From Micrococcus sp. 2A (GTDB taxonomy: Bacteria; Actinomycetota; Actinomycetes; Actinomycetales; Micrococcaceae), in NCBI RefSeq assembly GCF_039519235.1, contig NZ_CP154351.1:620001-684000 (forward strand): 64,000 bases of DNA. Reading direction: 5' to 3'. The notes below the pieces were generated by a model. The model made no database searches. It was not told the origin of the DNA and worked only from the letters and a program-made list of their open reading frames with translations. Both the position numbers and the translations under genes were made by a program. The stretch's first letter is position 1. Each line of letters opens with the position of its first letter. Positions 25,602 to 33,850 of this stretch are shown in pieces.

Positions 25602-27029
25602 GTGAGCGACGAGAACACGACCTTCATCCCCTCCCTGACCATCATCGGCGGCGGCCCCGGCGGCTACGAGGCGGCCATGGTGGCCGCCAAGCTCGGCGCC
25701 CGGGTCACCGTCATCGAGCGCCAGGGCATGGGGGGCTCCGCCGTCCTCACGGACGTGGTCCCGTCCAAGACCCTGATCGCCACGGCCGAGTCCATGCGTC
25801 GCGTGATGTCCGCCAAGGACCTCGGCGTGGACCTCGGCGGCGGCGAGCCCCGCGCGGACATGCTCGACGTGGACCGCCGCATCCTGGCCCTCGCCGGGGA
25901 GCAGTCCCGGGACATCGAGGCCGCCCTCACGGCGCTCGGCGTCCGCGTCATCCACGGCACGTCGCGCGTCGTCGGTCCCCACGAGGTGGAGGTGCGCCCC
26001 GAGGACGAGGCCGAGGGCGCCGACCGCGAGGTGATCACCTCGGATGCGATCCTCGTGGCCGTGGGCGCGAGCCCCCGCGAGCTGCCCACCGCCCTCCCGG
26101 ACGGCGAGCGCATCTTCAACTGGAAGCAGCTGTACGCGCTGCAGGAGCTGCCCGAGCACCTCATCGTGGTGGGCTCGGGCGTGACCGGCGCCGAGTTCGC
26201 CTCCGCGTACGACCGCCTCGGCGCGGAGGTCACCCTGGTCTCCTCCCGTGACCGCGTGCTCCCCGGCGAGGACGCCGACGCCGCCGAGCTGCTCGAGCAC
26301 GTGTTCCACGAGAACGGCCTGAACGTGGTGGGCCGCTCCCGCGCCGAGGCCGTCGAGCGCACGGAGACCGGCGTGCGCGTGCACCTCTCCGGCGAGGGCG
26401 CTGCGGACACCCCCGTGCTCGAGGGCTCGCACTGCCTCGTGGCCGTGGGCGGCGTCCCCAACACCGCGGGCCTGGGCCTGAAGGAGGTCGGCGTGGAGCT
26501 GACCGAGTCCGGCCACGTCAAGGTCGACGGAGTCTCCCGCACCACGGTGCCCAGCATCTACGCCGCGGGCGACTGCACCGGTGCGCTCGCCCTCGCCTCG
26601 GTGGCCGCCATGCAGGGGCGCATCGCCGTCGCGCACCTGCTGGGCGACGCCCTCAAGCCGCTGCGCCCGCACCTGCTGGCCTCCAACATCTTCACCTCCC
26701 CCGAGATCGCCACGGTGGGCGTCACCCAGGAGCAGGTGGACTCCGGCAAGTACCAGGCGGACGTGCTGCGCCTGGACTTCGCGACCAATCCCCGCGCCAA
26801 GATGCAGGGCGTGAAGGAGGGCTTCGTGAAGATCTTCGCCCGCCAGGGCTCGGGCACCGTGATCGGCGGCGTGGTGGTGGCCCCGCGGGCCTCCGACCTC
26901 ATCTACCCGCTCGCGCTCGCCGTGACCCACAAGCTCCACGTGGACGACCTCGCGGACACCTTCACCGTGTACCCCTCCATGTCCGGTTCCATCGCGGAGG
27001 CGGCGCGCCGCCTGCACGTGCGCCTGTGA
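25602..27029 (+). CDS. lpdA: NAD(P)H-quinone dehydrogenase (LpdA-type flavoprotein)
   Basis: This 475-residue protein has the pyridine nucleotide-disulfide reductase fold. FAD binds at LTIIGGGPGGYEAAM, NAD(P)H at LIVVGSGVTGAEFAS, and a second FAD segment is IYAAGDCTG. The position where lipoamide dehydrogenases have the CxxxxC redox pair reads GGSAVLTDVVPSK, with no cysteines. That matches the mycobacterial LpdA (Rv3303c) class, which reduces quinones rather than disulfides. I chose the GTG at 25602 because of the promoter seven bases upstream; an ATG at 25593 would overlap that promoter. It is divergent from punA, near which mycobacterial lpdA also lies. Confidence 0.9.
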   Translation: MSDENTTFIPSLTIIGGGPGGYEAAMVAAKLGARVTVIERQGMGGSAVLTDVVPSKTLIATAESMRRVMSAKDLGVDLGGGEPRADMLDVDRRILALAGEQSRDIEAALTALGVRVIHGTSRVVGPHEVEVRPEDEAEGADREVITSDAILVAVGASPRELPTALPDGERIFNWKQLYALQELPEHLIVVGSGVTGAEFASAYDRLGAEVTLVSSRDRVLPGEDADAAELLEHVFHENGLNVVGRSRAEAVERTETGVRVHLSGEGAADTPVLEGSHCLVAVGGVPNTAGLGLKEVGVELTESGHVKVDGVSRTTVPSIYAAGDCTGALALASVAAMQGRIAVAHLLGDALKPLRPHLLASNIFTSPEIATVGVTQEQVDSGKYQADVLRLDFATNPRAKMQGVKEGFVKIFARQGSGTVIGGVVVAPRASDLIYPLALAVTHKLHVDDLADTFTVYPSMSGSIAEAARRLHVRL

Positions 27030-27045
27030 GCTGAGCGGTCCTCCA

Positions 27046-27107
27046 CCCCCACCCCCACCCCCACCCCCACCCCCACCCCCACCCCCACCCCCACCCCCAC
27101 CCCCACC
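27046..27107. repeat. Hexamer tandem array CCCCCA, about 10 units
   Basis: The array is essentially perfect CCCCCA repeats just after the lpdA stop, giving G5 runs separated by single T's on the minus strand. It lies between convergent genes and is followed at once by a long hairpin. It codes for nothing recognisable. Confidence 0.95.
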
Positions 27108-27110
27108 CAG

Positions 27111-27163
27111 AGTGGTCACAACACGCCGCGTCGCCTTTCCGCAGGCGGCGTGTCGTGACCACT
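27111..27163 (+). terminator. 19-bp hairpin downstream of lpdA
   Basis: Bases 27111-27129 pair with 27145-27163 with a single mismatch. The stem begins three bases after the CCCCCA array and should terminate lpdA transcripts. Confidence 0.8.
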
Positions 27164-27216
27164 CCGGGACGGGACGGGACAGGTCGGGCCGGGCCGGGAC
27201 AGGTCGGGCCTCCACC

Positions 27217-27268
27217 GACGACGGCGGCCGGTCACCTTCACGCTGGAAGGTGACCGGCCGCCGTCGTC
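27217..27268 (-). terminator. Perfect 22-bp hairpin downstream of the MFS gene
   Basis: Bases 27217-27238 are exactly complementary to 27247-27268 around an eight-base loop. The hairpin starts 18 bases after the end of the leftward transporter gene. Confidence 0.85.
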
Positions 27269-27286
27269 TCCGGGAGGGGTCCTGGC

Positions 27287-28765
27287 TCACCGGGCCGCGC
27301 GGCGCTCCCGAGCGGAGGAGACGGTGTCCAGGTCCGCGTGCCGCGTCTCGGGGGAGAGGGCCAGGGCGACCATCGTGATCAGCGACGCCGCGGCGAGGTA
27401 GTAGCCGACGTACGAGACGTCGAACTTCTGCACCAGCCAGGCCGCCACGAACGGCGTGAGGGCCGCGCCGAGGATCGAGGACACGTTGTACGCGATGCCC
27501 GAGCCCGTGTAGCGCGTGTTCGTGGGGAACAGCTCGGGCAGGACGGCGGACATGGGGCCGAAGGTCAGGCCCATGAGCGTCATGCCGACCGCGAGGAACG
27601 CGACCATGAGCGGGACGTTCACCTCGGCGCCGGTGCCCATCGTGGCCGGGGCCAGCCAGAGGCCGAAGCTCAGGCCGAACAGGATCATGAAGCCGGAGAC
27701 GGTCAGGAGGGTGGGCTTGCGGCCGAAGCGGTCCGCCAGCCAGCCGGACACCGGGATGAACGCCGCGAAGAACGCGATGCCGATCAGCTGCAGCACGAGG
27801 AACTCGGAGTACGGGATCCCGAGCATGCCGTTCTCCCGCTTGCCGATCGCGTAGGAGAGGATCCACGTGGTCATGAGGTAGAAGAGCACGTACGTGGCGT
27901 ACATGACGAAGGTGCCGAGGATCAGCTCCCACCAGTTGCGGCGGAAGACCTCGCCGACGGGGGCCTTGACGCGCTGGTCGTTGTCCAGGGCGCGCTGGAA
28001 GACCGGCGTCTCCTCGAGGCGGACGCGCACGTACATGCCCACGGCCACCATGGCGATCGAGAGCAGGAACGGCATGCGCCACACCCACGTGAGGAAGGCG
28101 CCGTCCATGTCCGGGTTGGTGGAGTCGTGGTCGAAGCCGAGCACGAGCAGCAGGTACAGGCCGTTGGCCAGGAAGAAGCCGATCGGGGCGCCGAGCTGCG
28201 GCCACATGGCCGCCTGCGCGCGCTTGCCCTCCTTCGCGTACTCGGTGGCCAGCAGGGCCGCGCCGGACCACTCGCCGCCCAGGCCGAGGCCCTGGGTGAA
28301 GCGCAGGATGGTGAGCATGGCCGGCGCCCACAGGCCCACCTGGTAGTACGTGGGCAGCAGGCCGATGAGGAACGTGGCGATGCCCATGGTCAGCAGGGAG
28401 CCGATGAGCGTGACCTTGCGGCCCATGCGGTCGCCGAAGTGGCCAAACAGCACCGAGCCGATCGGGCGGGCCACGAACGCCGCGCCGAAGGTGGCCATGG
28501 AGGCCAGGAGCGCGGCGCCGTCATCGCCCTTCGCGAAGAAGATCAGCGGGAACACCGAGACGGCGGCCGTGGCGTAGACGTAGAAGTCGTAGAACTCGAT
28601 CGAGGTGCCGATGAGCGAGGCCACGACCACGCGCGAGCGGGGCACGGGCGTCTCGTCGGGGGCGGCTACCGCGGGGGCGACGGCGGCCGGTGCGCCGGCG
28701 CCGGCGGGGCCGGCGGGTGTGCCGGCAGACGCGGCGGGGCCCGAGGGCGGAGTGGAGTGGGACAT
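27287..28765 (-). CDS. MFS transporter, metabolite:H+ symporter (MHS) type
   Basis: This 492-residue protein has twelve predicted membrane segments. The first begins VVASLIGTSIEFYDFYVYATA, cited in part as IGTSIEFYDFYVYA, a hallmark of the ProP/ShiA/KgtP-like MHS group. GHFGDRMGRKVT after helix 2 and LADRFGRKP in the second half are the two MFS loop motifs, and QGLGLGGEWSGAALL is also typical. Such proteins import organic acids, osmolytes or aromatic acids with protons; the substrate here cannot be told. The first 50 residues are Ala/Pro-rich and cytoplasmic. The ATG at 28765 has GGAG six bases upstream; the frame stays open further but without a ribosome site. Confidence 0.9.
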   Translation of the reverse strand: MSHSTPPSGPAASAGTPAGPAGAGAPAAVAPAVAAPDETPVPRSRVVVASLIGTSIEFYDFYVYATAAVSVFPLIFFAKGDDGAALLASMATFGAAFVARPIGSVLFGHFGDRMGRKVTLIGSLLTMGIATFLIGLLPTYYQVGLWAPAMLTILRFTQGLGLGGEWSGAALLATEYAKEGKRAQAAMWPQLGAPIGFFLANGLYLLLVLGFDHDSTNPDMDGAFLTWVWRMPFLLSIAMVAVGMYVRVRLEETPVFQRALDNDQRVKAPVGEVFRRNWWELILGTFVMYATYVLFYLMTTWILSYAIGKRENGMLGIPYSEFLVLQLIGIAFFAAFIPVSGWLADRFGRKPTLLTVSGFMILFGLSFGLWLAPATMGTGAEVNVPLMVAFLAVGMTLMGLTFGPMSAVLPELFPTNTRYTGSGIAYNVSSILGAALTPFVAAWLVQKFDVSYVGYYLAAASLITMVALALSPETRHADLDTVSSARERRAAR

Positions 28766-29149
28766 GAGAGCTCCGAGGGACGGACGGTCACCGAGGGTCG
28801 GATGGCCCACGATGTGAGATGGAATGTCCGCCAGTGTAGGAGTGGCGCGCTGACGTACCCTCACGCTGGCTGCACCTGTCCACCATGCGGACGGCTCGGC
28901 CACTGGGAATCGTGCGCCGACGCCTGCGGACGCGACGGCGCCTCGGCCAGGTGTCCGGTCCGGCGGCTCGGCCAGGGGTCCGGCGCGGAGGGATGGACCG
29001 ACGCGTCGCTGTGCCCGGCGACCAGGTGGTGGGTCCCCGAAATGACATGGTCTATCCGGTCTAGCCCATGGCAATTGCCGGACGACCACCCTGGTCCGCC
29101 ACAGGAGAGCCCTTACCCGCGGGGAGCGTGGCCGCGCCCGGACGCGGAC
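28766..29149. other. 384-base intergenic region upstream of the MFS gene
   Basis: I see no gene here. It holds the likely MFS promoter, two imperfect copies of a CTCGGCCAGG-GTCCGG segment near 28940-28990, and at 29049-29066 two adjacent nonamers, GGTCTATCC and GGTCTAGCC, which could be regulator half-sites. No clear terminator for the carboxylase gene ending at 29150 was found. Confidence 0.5.
28833..28838 (-). promoter_or_regulatory. -10 hexamer TACACT for the MFS gene
   Basis: Minus-strand TACACT lies 67 bases before the ATG and would give a leader of about 60 bases. Confidence 0.45.
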
Positions 29150-30997
29150 TCAGCCTTCGGCGTCGATGGTGGCGAGCACGTCGCCGGCCTTGACCGTCTC
29201 GCCGGCCTTCACGCTCAACCCGGAGACCACGCCCGCGCGGTGCGCCGTGAGGGGCTGCTCCATCTTCATGGCCTCCATGACCACGATGAGATCGCCCTCG
29301 GCCACGGTCTGCCCGTTCTCCGCGGCCACCTTCACCACCGTGCCCTGCATGGGCGCGGTCAGCGCGTTGGTGCTGGGCGCCGTGGCCGCACCGGCGCGGG
29401 CTCCGCGGGGCCGACGTCGGCCCGCGCCGGCGCGCTGCGCGGCGCCCTGCACGGAGTGCATCGCGGCCGCGAACGTGGGCAGCGTGACGTCCACGCGCTT
29501 GCCGTTGACCTCCACCGTGACGGTGTGGCGGGCCTCCGGTGCGGCGGGGTCGGCGGGCGTCTGGCCGTAGGGCTCCAGGAGCGCGGCGAACTCGGTCTCG
29601 ATCCAGCGGGTGTGGACCGAGACCGGTTCCTCGGAGCCGGCGAGCTCGGGCGCGAACGCCGGGTCCTTCACCACGGCCCGGTGGAACGGCAGCACCGAGG
29701 GCATCCCCGCGATCTCCGCCTCGCCGAGCGCACGGGCGGCCCGCTGGAGGGCCTGGCGGCGGGTGGCGCCCGTGACGATCAGCTTGGCGACCATCGAGTC
29801 GAACGCCCCGGAGACGGTCTCGCCCTCCAGCACGCCGGTGTCCACGCGCACTCCGGGGCCCGAGGGCAGGCGGAACGTGGTGAGGCGGCCGGGGGCGGGC
29901 AGGAAGCCGCGGCCCGGGTCCTCACCGTTGAGGCGGAACTCGATCGAGTGGCCGCGCACCTCGGGATCGGTGTAGCCGAGGGCCTCACCGCGGGCGAGGC
30001 GGAACTGCTCCCGCACGAGGTCGATGCCCGTGACCTCCTCGGACACGGGGTGCTCCACCTGCAGGCGCGTGTTCACCTCGAGGAAGGACAGGGTGCCGTC
30101 CTGGCCCACGAGGAACTCGCACGTGCCCGCGCCCACGTAGCCGGCCTCCTTGAGCAGCGCCTTGGAGGACTCGACGAGGCGGCGGTTCTGCTCGTCTGTG
30201 AGGAACGGCGCGGGCGCCTCCTCCACGAGCTTCTGGTTGCGGCGCTGCAGCGAGCAGTCACGCGTGGAGACCACCACGACGTCGCCGTGCACGTCCGCGA
30301 GGCACTGCGTCTCCACGTGGCGCGGCTTGTCCAGGAAGCGCTCCACGAAGCACTCGCCGCGGCCGAACGCCGAGACCGCCTCGCGCACCGCGGACTCGTA
30401 GAGCTCGGGGATCTCCTCGCGCTCGCGGGCCACCTTGATGCCGCGGCCGCCGCCGCCGTACGCGGCCTTGATGGCCACGGGCAGGCCGTGCTCGTCCGCG
30501 AACGCGAGCACCTCGGCCGTGCCCGTGGCGGGAGAGGTGGTGCCGGGGGCGAGCGGGGCGCCGACCCTCGTGGCCAGCCGGCGCGCGGAGACCTTGTCCC
30601 CGAGGGCATCGATGGCCGCCGGCGGCGGGCCGATCCACACGAGGCCGGCCGCCTCGACGGCGCGCGCGAAGCCGGCGTTCTCCGAGAGGAAGCCGTAGCC
30701 GGGGTGCACGGCGTCGGCGCCGGAGCGCTCAGCGGCGTCCAGGATCTTCTCCACGAGCAGGTAGGAGTCGGCCGCGGTCTCCCCGCCGATGGCCACGGCC
30801 TCGTCGGCGAGCTTGACGTGGAGGGCGTCGCGGTCCGGCTCGGCGTAGACGGCCACCGAGGTGAGGCCCTCGTCCTGGCATGCACGGATGACGCGGACGG
30901 CGATCTCCCCGCGGTTGGCGATCAGCACGCGGGAGAACGGCCGCGGGGTCCCGGCGTCGGTGGCGAGGGGGGCCTGGGGCGCGTCGGCGGTGCTCAT
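29150..30997 (-). CDS. accA3: Acyl-CoA carboxylase alpha subunit (biotin carboxylase plus biotin carrier domain)
   Basis: This subunit carboxylates its own biotin with ATP and bicarbonate for acetyl- or propionyl-CoA carboxylase. The 615-residue protein starts with the biotin carboxylase domain ([21 protein letters not shown]-grasp loop GGGGRGIK near residue 181; [12 protein letters not shown]). After a poorly conserved linker it ends with a biotin carrier domain whose EAMKMEQ carries the biotinylated Lys near residue 578. The beta and epsilon subunits and birA lie 2.5 kb upstream on the map, with maf between, like the mycobacterial accD5-accE5-maf-accA3 order, which is why I use that symbol. 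GAGGAG lies 12 bases before the ATG. Confidence 0.93.
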   Translation of the reverse strand: MSTADAPQAPLATDAGTPRPFSRVLIANRGEIAVRVIRACQDEGLTSVAVYAEPDRDALHVKLADEAVAIGGETAADSYLLVEKILDAAERSGADAVHPGYGFLSENAGFARAVEAAGLVWIGPPPAAIDALGDKVSARRLATRVGAPLAPGTTSPATGTAEVLAFADEHGLPVAIKAAYGGGGRGIKVAREREEIPELYESAVREAVSAFGRGECFVERFLDKPRHVETQCLADVHGDVVVVSTRDCSLQRRNQKLVEEAPAPFLTDEQNRRLVESSKALLKEAGYVGAGTCEFLVGQDGTLSFLEVNTRLQVEHPVSEEVTGIDLVREQFRLARGEALGYTDPEVRGHSIEFRLNGEDPGRGFLPAPGRLTTFRLPSGPGVRVDTGVLEGETVSGAFDSMVAKLIVTGATRRQALQRAARALGEAEIAGMPSVLPFHRAVVKDPAFAPELAGSEEPVSVHTRWIETEFAALLEPYGQTPADPAAPEARHTVTVEVNGKRVDVTLPTFAAAMHSVQGAAQRAGAGRRRPRGARAGAATAPSTNALTAPMQGTVVKVAAENGQTVAEGDLIVVMEAMKMEQPLTAHRAGVVSGLSVKAGETVKAGDVLATIDAEG

Positions 30998-31063
30998 GGG
31001 CTTCGGGGACTCCTCGGGGAAGACTGCGGAGGCAGCGGCACGGGCTGCCGCTGTTCATCAGCA

Positions 31064-31069
31064 CCCTAC
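31064..31069 (-). promoter_or_regulatory. -10 hexamer TAGGGT for the carboxylase alpha gene, with leader hairpin
   Basis: Minus-strand TAGGGT lies 66 bases before the ATG. The leader contains an 8-bp hairpin (31034-31041 with 31047-31054) that could be a weak terminator for maf or influence translation. Confidence 0.45.
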
Positions 31070-31115
31070 TGTGGGTGGGGGAACCCTCACAGCAACCCGG
31101 TTCGGATCCGCTGGA

Positions 31116-31808
31116 TCAGCGCCTGGTGTTGGAGGAAACCCACAATTCCGTGAAGGGGACGCCGAGGTGTTCGCACGCACCGCGCAGCCACGAGACCGAG
31201 AGGCCGATGACGGCGTTCGGGTCGCCGTCGACGCCCGCGATCAGCGCGGCCCCCGCCCCGTCGATGGTGAACGCGCCCGCGCAGAAGAGCGGCTCGCCCG
31301 TGGCCACGTAGGCGGCGAGGGTGGCCTCCTCCGCCGCGGCGAAGCGGACGCCGGCGGAGACGACCCCCGCGACGGCGGGAGAGCCGGACGCGGAGGCTGA
31401 GGGCATCACCAGCCCGAGCCAGTGACCGGAGTGCAGCGTCCCGGCTCGGCCGGCCTGGCCCCGCCAGCGCTCGAGTGCGACGTCGGGTTCGTAGGGCTTG
31501 CCGTAGGCGCGGCCCTCGAACTCGAACACGGAGTCGCACCCGAGCACGAGGGTGGGCACCGCGACGCCGTCGGCCGCCACGCGCGCGGCGACGTCCCGGC
31601 CCTTCGCCTCGGCGAGCAGCCCCGCGAGCTCGGCGGGGGAGGCGTCGGGGTGCTCGGCGCCCACGGCGTCCTCGTCCACGTTCGATACCACGACGCGGAA
31701 CCCCACCCGGGCGCGCGTGAGGATCTCCGCGCGCCCGGGCGAGGCCGAGCCGAGCACCAGCTCGACCCGGCCTCCCGCGTCACCTCGTTCGGGGGAGGGC
31801 AGGCTCAC
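31116..31808 (-). CDS. maf: Maf-like nucleotide pyrophosphatase
   Basis: This 230-residue member of the Maf/HAM1 superfamily is expected to hydrolyse non-canonical or modified nucleoside triphosphates (dTTP/UTP-type pyrophosphatase). It has LVLGSASPGRAEIL at the substrate site, VLGCDSVFEFEGRAYGKP with the catalytic Asp, and AGAFTIDGAGAALI near the C-terminus. The Pro-Arg of the usual SASPRR motif is Pro-Gly-Arg here. The GTG at 31808 overlaps the upstream DUF885 stop by four bases (GTGA), implying coupled translation. A maf gene beside carboxylase genes also occurs in mycobacteria. Confidence 0.9.
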   Translation of the reverse strand: MSLPSPERGDAGGRVELVLGSASPGRAEILTRARVGFRVVVSNVDEDAVGAEHPDASPAELAGLLAEAKGRDVAARVAADGVAVPTLVLGCDSVFEFEGRAYGKPYEPDVALERWRGQAGRAGTLHSGHWLGLVMPSASASGSPAVAGVVSAGVRFAAAEEATLAAYVATGEPLFCAGAFTIDGAGAALIAGVDGDPNAVIGLSVSWLRGACEHLGVPFTELWVSSNTRR

Positions 31809-33490
31809 GCCAGCGCGTCCCGGAGGGTGTCCAGGCCCATCGAGCCGAGCTTCAGCGCCCGCGTGTGGAACGCGCGGAGGTCGAAGTCGGCGCCCTCGCG
31901 CTCCTCGTGCTCGGCGCGGATCTGCTCCCAGATGCGCTGACCCACCTTGTAGGCGGGCGCCTGGCCCGGCCAGCCGAGGTAGCGCGTGAACTCGAAGCGG
32001 CGCTGGCCCTCGGAGATGTTCAGGTGCTTGGCCAGGAACGCGTAGCCGCGCTCCGGGTCCCACGCGCCGCCGCCCTCGGACTCGGGCATCTCGAAGCCGC
32101 AGTGGTAGCCGATGTCGAACACCACGCGGGCGGCGCGCATGCGCTGCATGTCCAGCATGCCGAGGTGGTCGCCCGGATCGTCGAGGAAGCCGAGCTCCTC
32201 CATGAGCCTCTCCGCGTAGAGCGCCCAGCCCTCGCCGTGGCCGGAGGTCCAGCAGAAGCTGCGGCGCCACAGGTTCAGGTTGGCCCGGTTCATCATGGCG
32301 GTGGCGATCTGCAGGTGATGGCCCGGCACGCCCTCGTGGTAGACCGTGGTGGTCTCCGCCCACGTGGTGAACTCGTCCTCGCCCGGTGGCACGGACCACC
32401 ACATGCGGCCCGGCCGGGAGAAGTCGTCCGAGGGGCCGGTGTAGTAGATGCCGCCCTCCTGCGTGGGGGCGATCATGCATTCGAGTCGGTCCATCGGGGC
32501 CGGGATCTCGAAGTGCGCCTTCATGGCCTCGACTGCCTCGTCGGAGAGGCGCTGCATCCAGGCCCGGAGCGCGTCGGTGCCCTTGAGGGCGCGCTCGGGA
32601 TCGGCGTCGAGGACGGCGCGGGCCTCCTCAATCGTGGCGCCGGGCTTGATCCTCTCGGCGTCCGCCTCCTGCGCGGCGATGAGGCGCGCGAGCTCCTCCT
32701 GGCCCCAGCGGTAGGTCTCCTCGAGATCGATCTCCGCGCCGAGGAACACGCGCGAGGCGAGGCGGTAGTGCTCGATTCCGACGGCGTCGGCCTCCGGCGC
32801 GTGCGGGCGCAGCTCGGACTCGAGGGCGTCCGCGAAGTCGCGGTAGGCCTGCGCACCGGCCTCGGCGCCGGAGCGGATCCGCTCGGCGAGCGCGGCGTCG
32901 ACGACGTCGGCCTCCTGCGCGCGGGCGGTCAGGCCCGGGAAGAACCCGTCCCCGGTGCCGTGCGCGCGGGCCTGCTCGATGACGATGTCGATCTGGCGCT
33001 GCGCGGCCACGTGGCCCGAGTCCTTCGAGGCGATCAGCGACGCCGTGTACCCCGCGAGCGCGGCCGGCAGGTTCTCGAGGCGGCCGGCGATGTGCTCCCA
33101 GTGCTCGGCGGTGTCCGTGGGCATGAGGTCGAACACGGCCCGGATGCCCTGCGCGGGGGACGCGATGTTGTTCAGCTCGGTGCGGCCGGTCGCGTGGATC
33201 TCCCGCTCGAGGCCGATGCGCTCCTGCATGGCGGCCTTGGTGACGCGGTCGGTCTCGTCGGCCGGCTCGAGCGCTTCGAGGTCCGCGAGGAGGCGGGCGT
33301 TGAGCTCGTCGTCGGCGCGGGCGCCGGCGGGGGAGAAGTCCGAGTACTCGGACTCGTGGCCCGCGAAGCCGAGCTCCGTGGCGGTGTCCGGGTGCAGGGC
33401 GAGGTAGTCGGTGACGTACTGCTCGGCCAGGGCGTCGATCGCGGAGGGCGTGCGGGCGGCGCCCTCGCTCAGGGAGGTGTTCTGGGTCAT
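31805..33490 (-). CDS. DUF885 family protein (zinc-peptidase-like)
   Basis: This 561-residue, mostly helical protein carries VYHEGVPGHHLQ near residue 385 and SGHGEGWALYAERLMEELG, the two signature blocks of DUF885. HExxxH-like spacing plus a downstream Glu suggests a metallopeptidase fold, and some relatives have been described as carboxypeptidase-like, but activity here is unproven. No signal peptide is visible, so it is likely cytoplasmic. The ATG at 33490 is chosen over an upstream in-frame start because a TAGAGT element ends seven bases before it. It is the promoter-proximal gene of the unit containing maf. Confidence 0.88.
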   Translation of the reverse strand: MTQNTSLSEGAARTPSAIDALAEQYVTDYLALHPDTATELGFAGHESEYSDFSPAGARADDELNARLLADLEALEPADETDRVTKAAMQERIGLEREIHATGRTELNNIASPAQGIRAVFDLMPTDTAEHWEHIAGRLENLPAALAGYTASLIASKDSGHVAAQRQIDIVIEQARAHGTGDGFFPGLTARAQEADVVDAALAERIRSGAEAGAQAYRDFADALESELRPHAPEADAVGIEHYRLASRVFLGAEIDLEETYRWGQEELARLIAAQEADAERIKPGATIEEARAVLDADPERALKGTDALRAWMQRLSDEAVEAMKAHFEIPAPMDRLECMIAPTQEGGIYYTGPSDDFSRPGRMWWSVPPGEDEFTTWAETTTVYHEGVPGHHLQIATAMMNRANLNLWRRSFCWTSGHGEGWALYAERLMEELGFLDDPGDHLGMLDMQRMRAARVVFDIGYHCGFEMPESEGGGAWDPERGYAFLAKHLNISEGQRRFEFTRYLGWPGQAPAYKVGQRIWEQIRAEHEEREGADFDLRAFHTRALKLGSMGLDTLRDALA

Positions 33491-33497
33491 ACCCGGA

Positions 33498-33503
33498 ACT
33501 CTA
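33498..33503 (-). promoter_or_regulatory. -10 hexamer TAGAGT, leaderless arrangement, DUF885 gene
   Basis: Minus-strand TAGAGT ends seven bases before the ATG at 33490, inside the 78-base gap after the epsilon-subunit gene. Confidence 0.6.
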
Positions 33504-33568
33504 GGCCGTGCGTTTTCGTGCGCGAAACGGGAGCTCATGTCCCCGTCCCGTTCACGACGCCGGTCGGG

Positions 33569-33850
33569 TCAGGAGGGGCCCGCCGAGCGGCGCCACTGGT
33601 CCTTGCCGGGACGGGCCCACAGCCCGAGGTCGTCGCGGCGGCGCAGCGTGCGGTCCAGCCGCGGCGGTCGCGGCCGAGCCTGCACGGCCTGCGCCTCCTC
33701 CGCCCGCAGGTGCGCGAGCACCGCGGTCAGGGCCGCCATCTCCTCCGGGTCCAGCTCGGCGCCGGAGAGGCGCACGGCGTCGGCGGCGTCGCCGGCCTGC
33801 TCTCCACCGGCCTGGCCCGTGCCCCGGACCTCCTCGTCGCGCGCGCTCAC
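33569..33850 (-). CDS. accE5: Acyl-CoA carboxylase epsilon subunit
   Basis: This small 93-residue protein matches the actinobacterial epsilon subunit, which bridges and stimulates the alpha-beta carboxylase complex. It has the expected short helical core [21 protein letters not shown] (cited in part as [15 protein letters not shown]), then a basic stretch and a terminal tryptophan-containing segment [12 protein letters not shown]. It begins with a GTG that overlaps the beta-subunit stop (GTGA). The small size and low conservation make it easy to miss, but the position directly after the beta subunit is diagnostic. Confidence 0.85.
   Translation of the reverse strand: MSARDEEVRGTGQAGGEQAGDAADAVRLSGAELDPEEMAALTAVLAHLRAEEAQAVQARPRPPRLDRTLRRRDDLGLWARPGKDQWRRSAGPS

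Noticed and set aside
27046..27107. Telomere-like end sequence
   Set aside because: It is internal, between convergent housekeeping-type genes, with normal sequence on both sides.
26903..27162. Gly-Val or Trp-Gly repeat proteins on the minus strand
   Set aside because: They are translations of the CCCCCA array with no start signal or homology.
22932..28331. A single minus-strand open frame of about 1,800 codons
   Set aside because: Only its last 567 codons (24635-22932) match a protein family. The rest is antisense to lpdA and the repeats, and reflects the scarcity of stop codons in GC-rich DNA.
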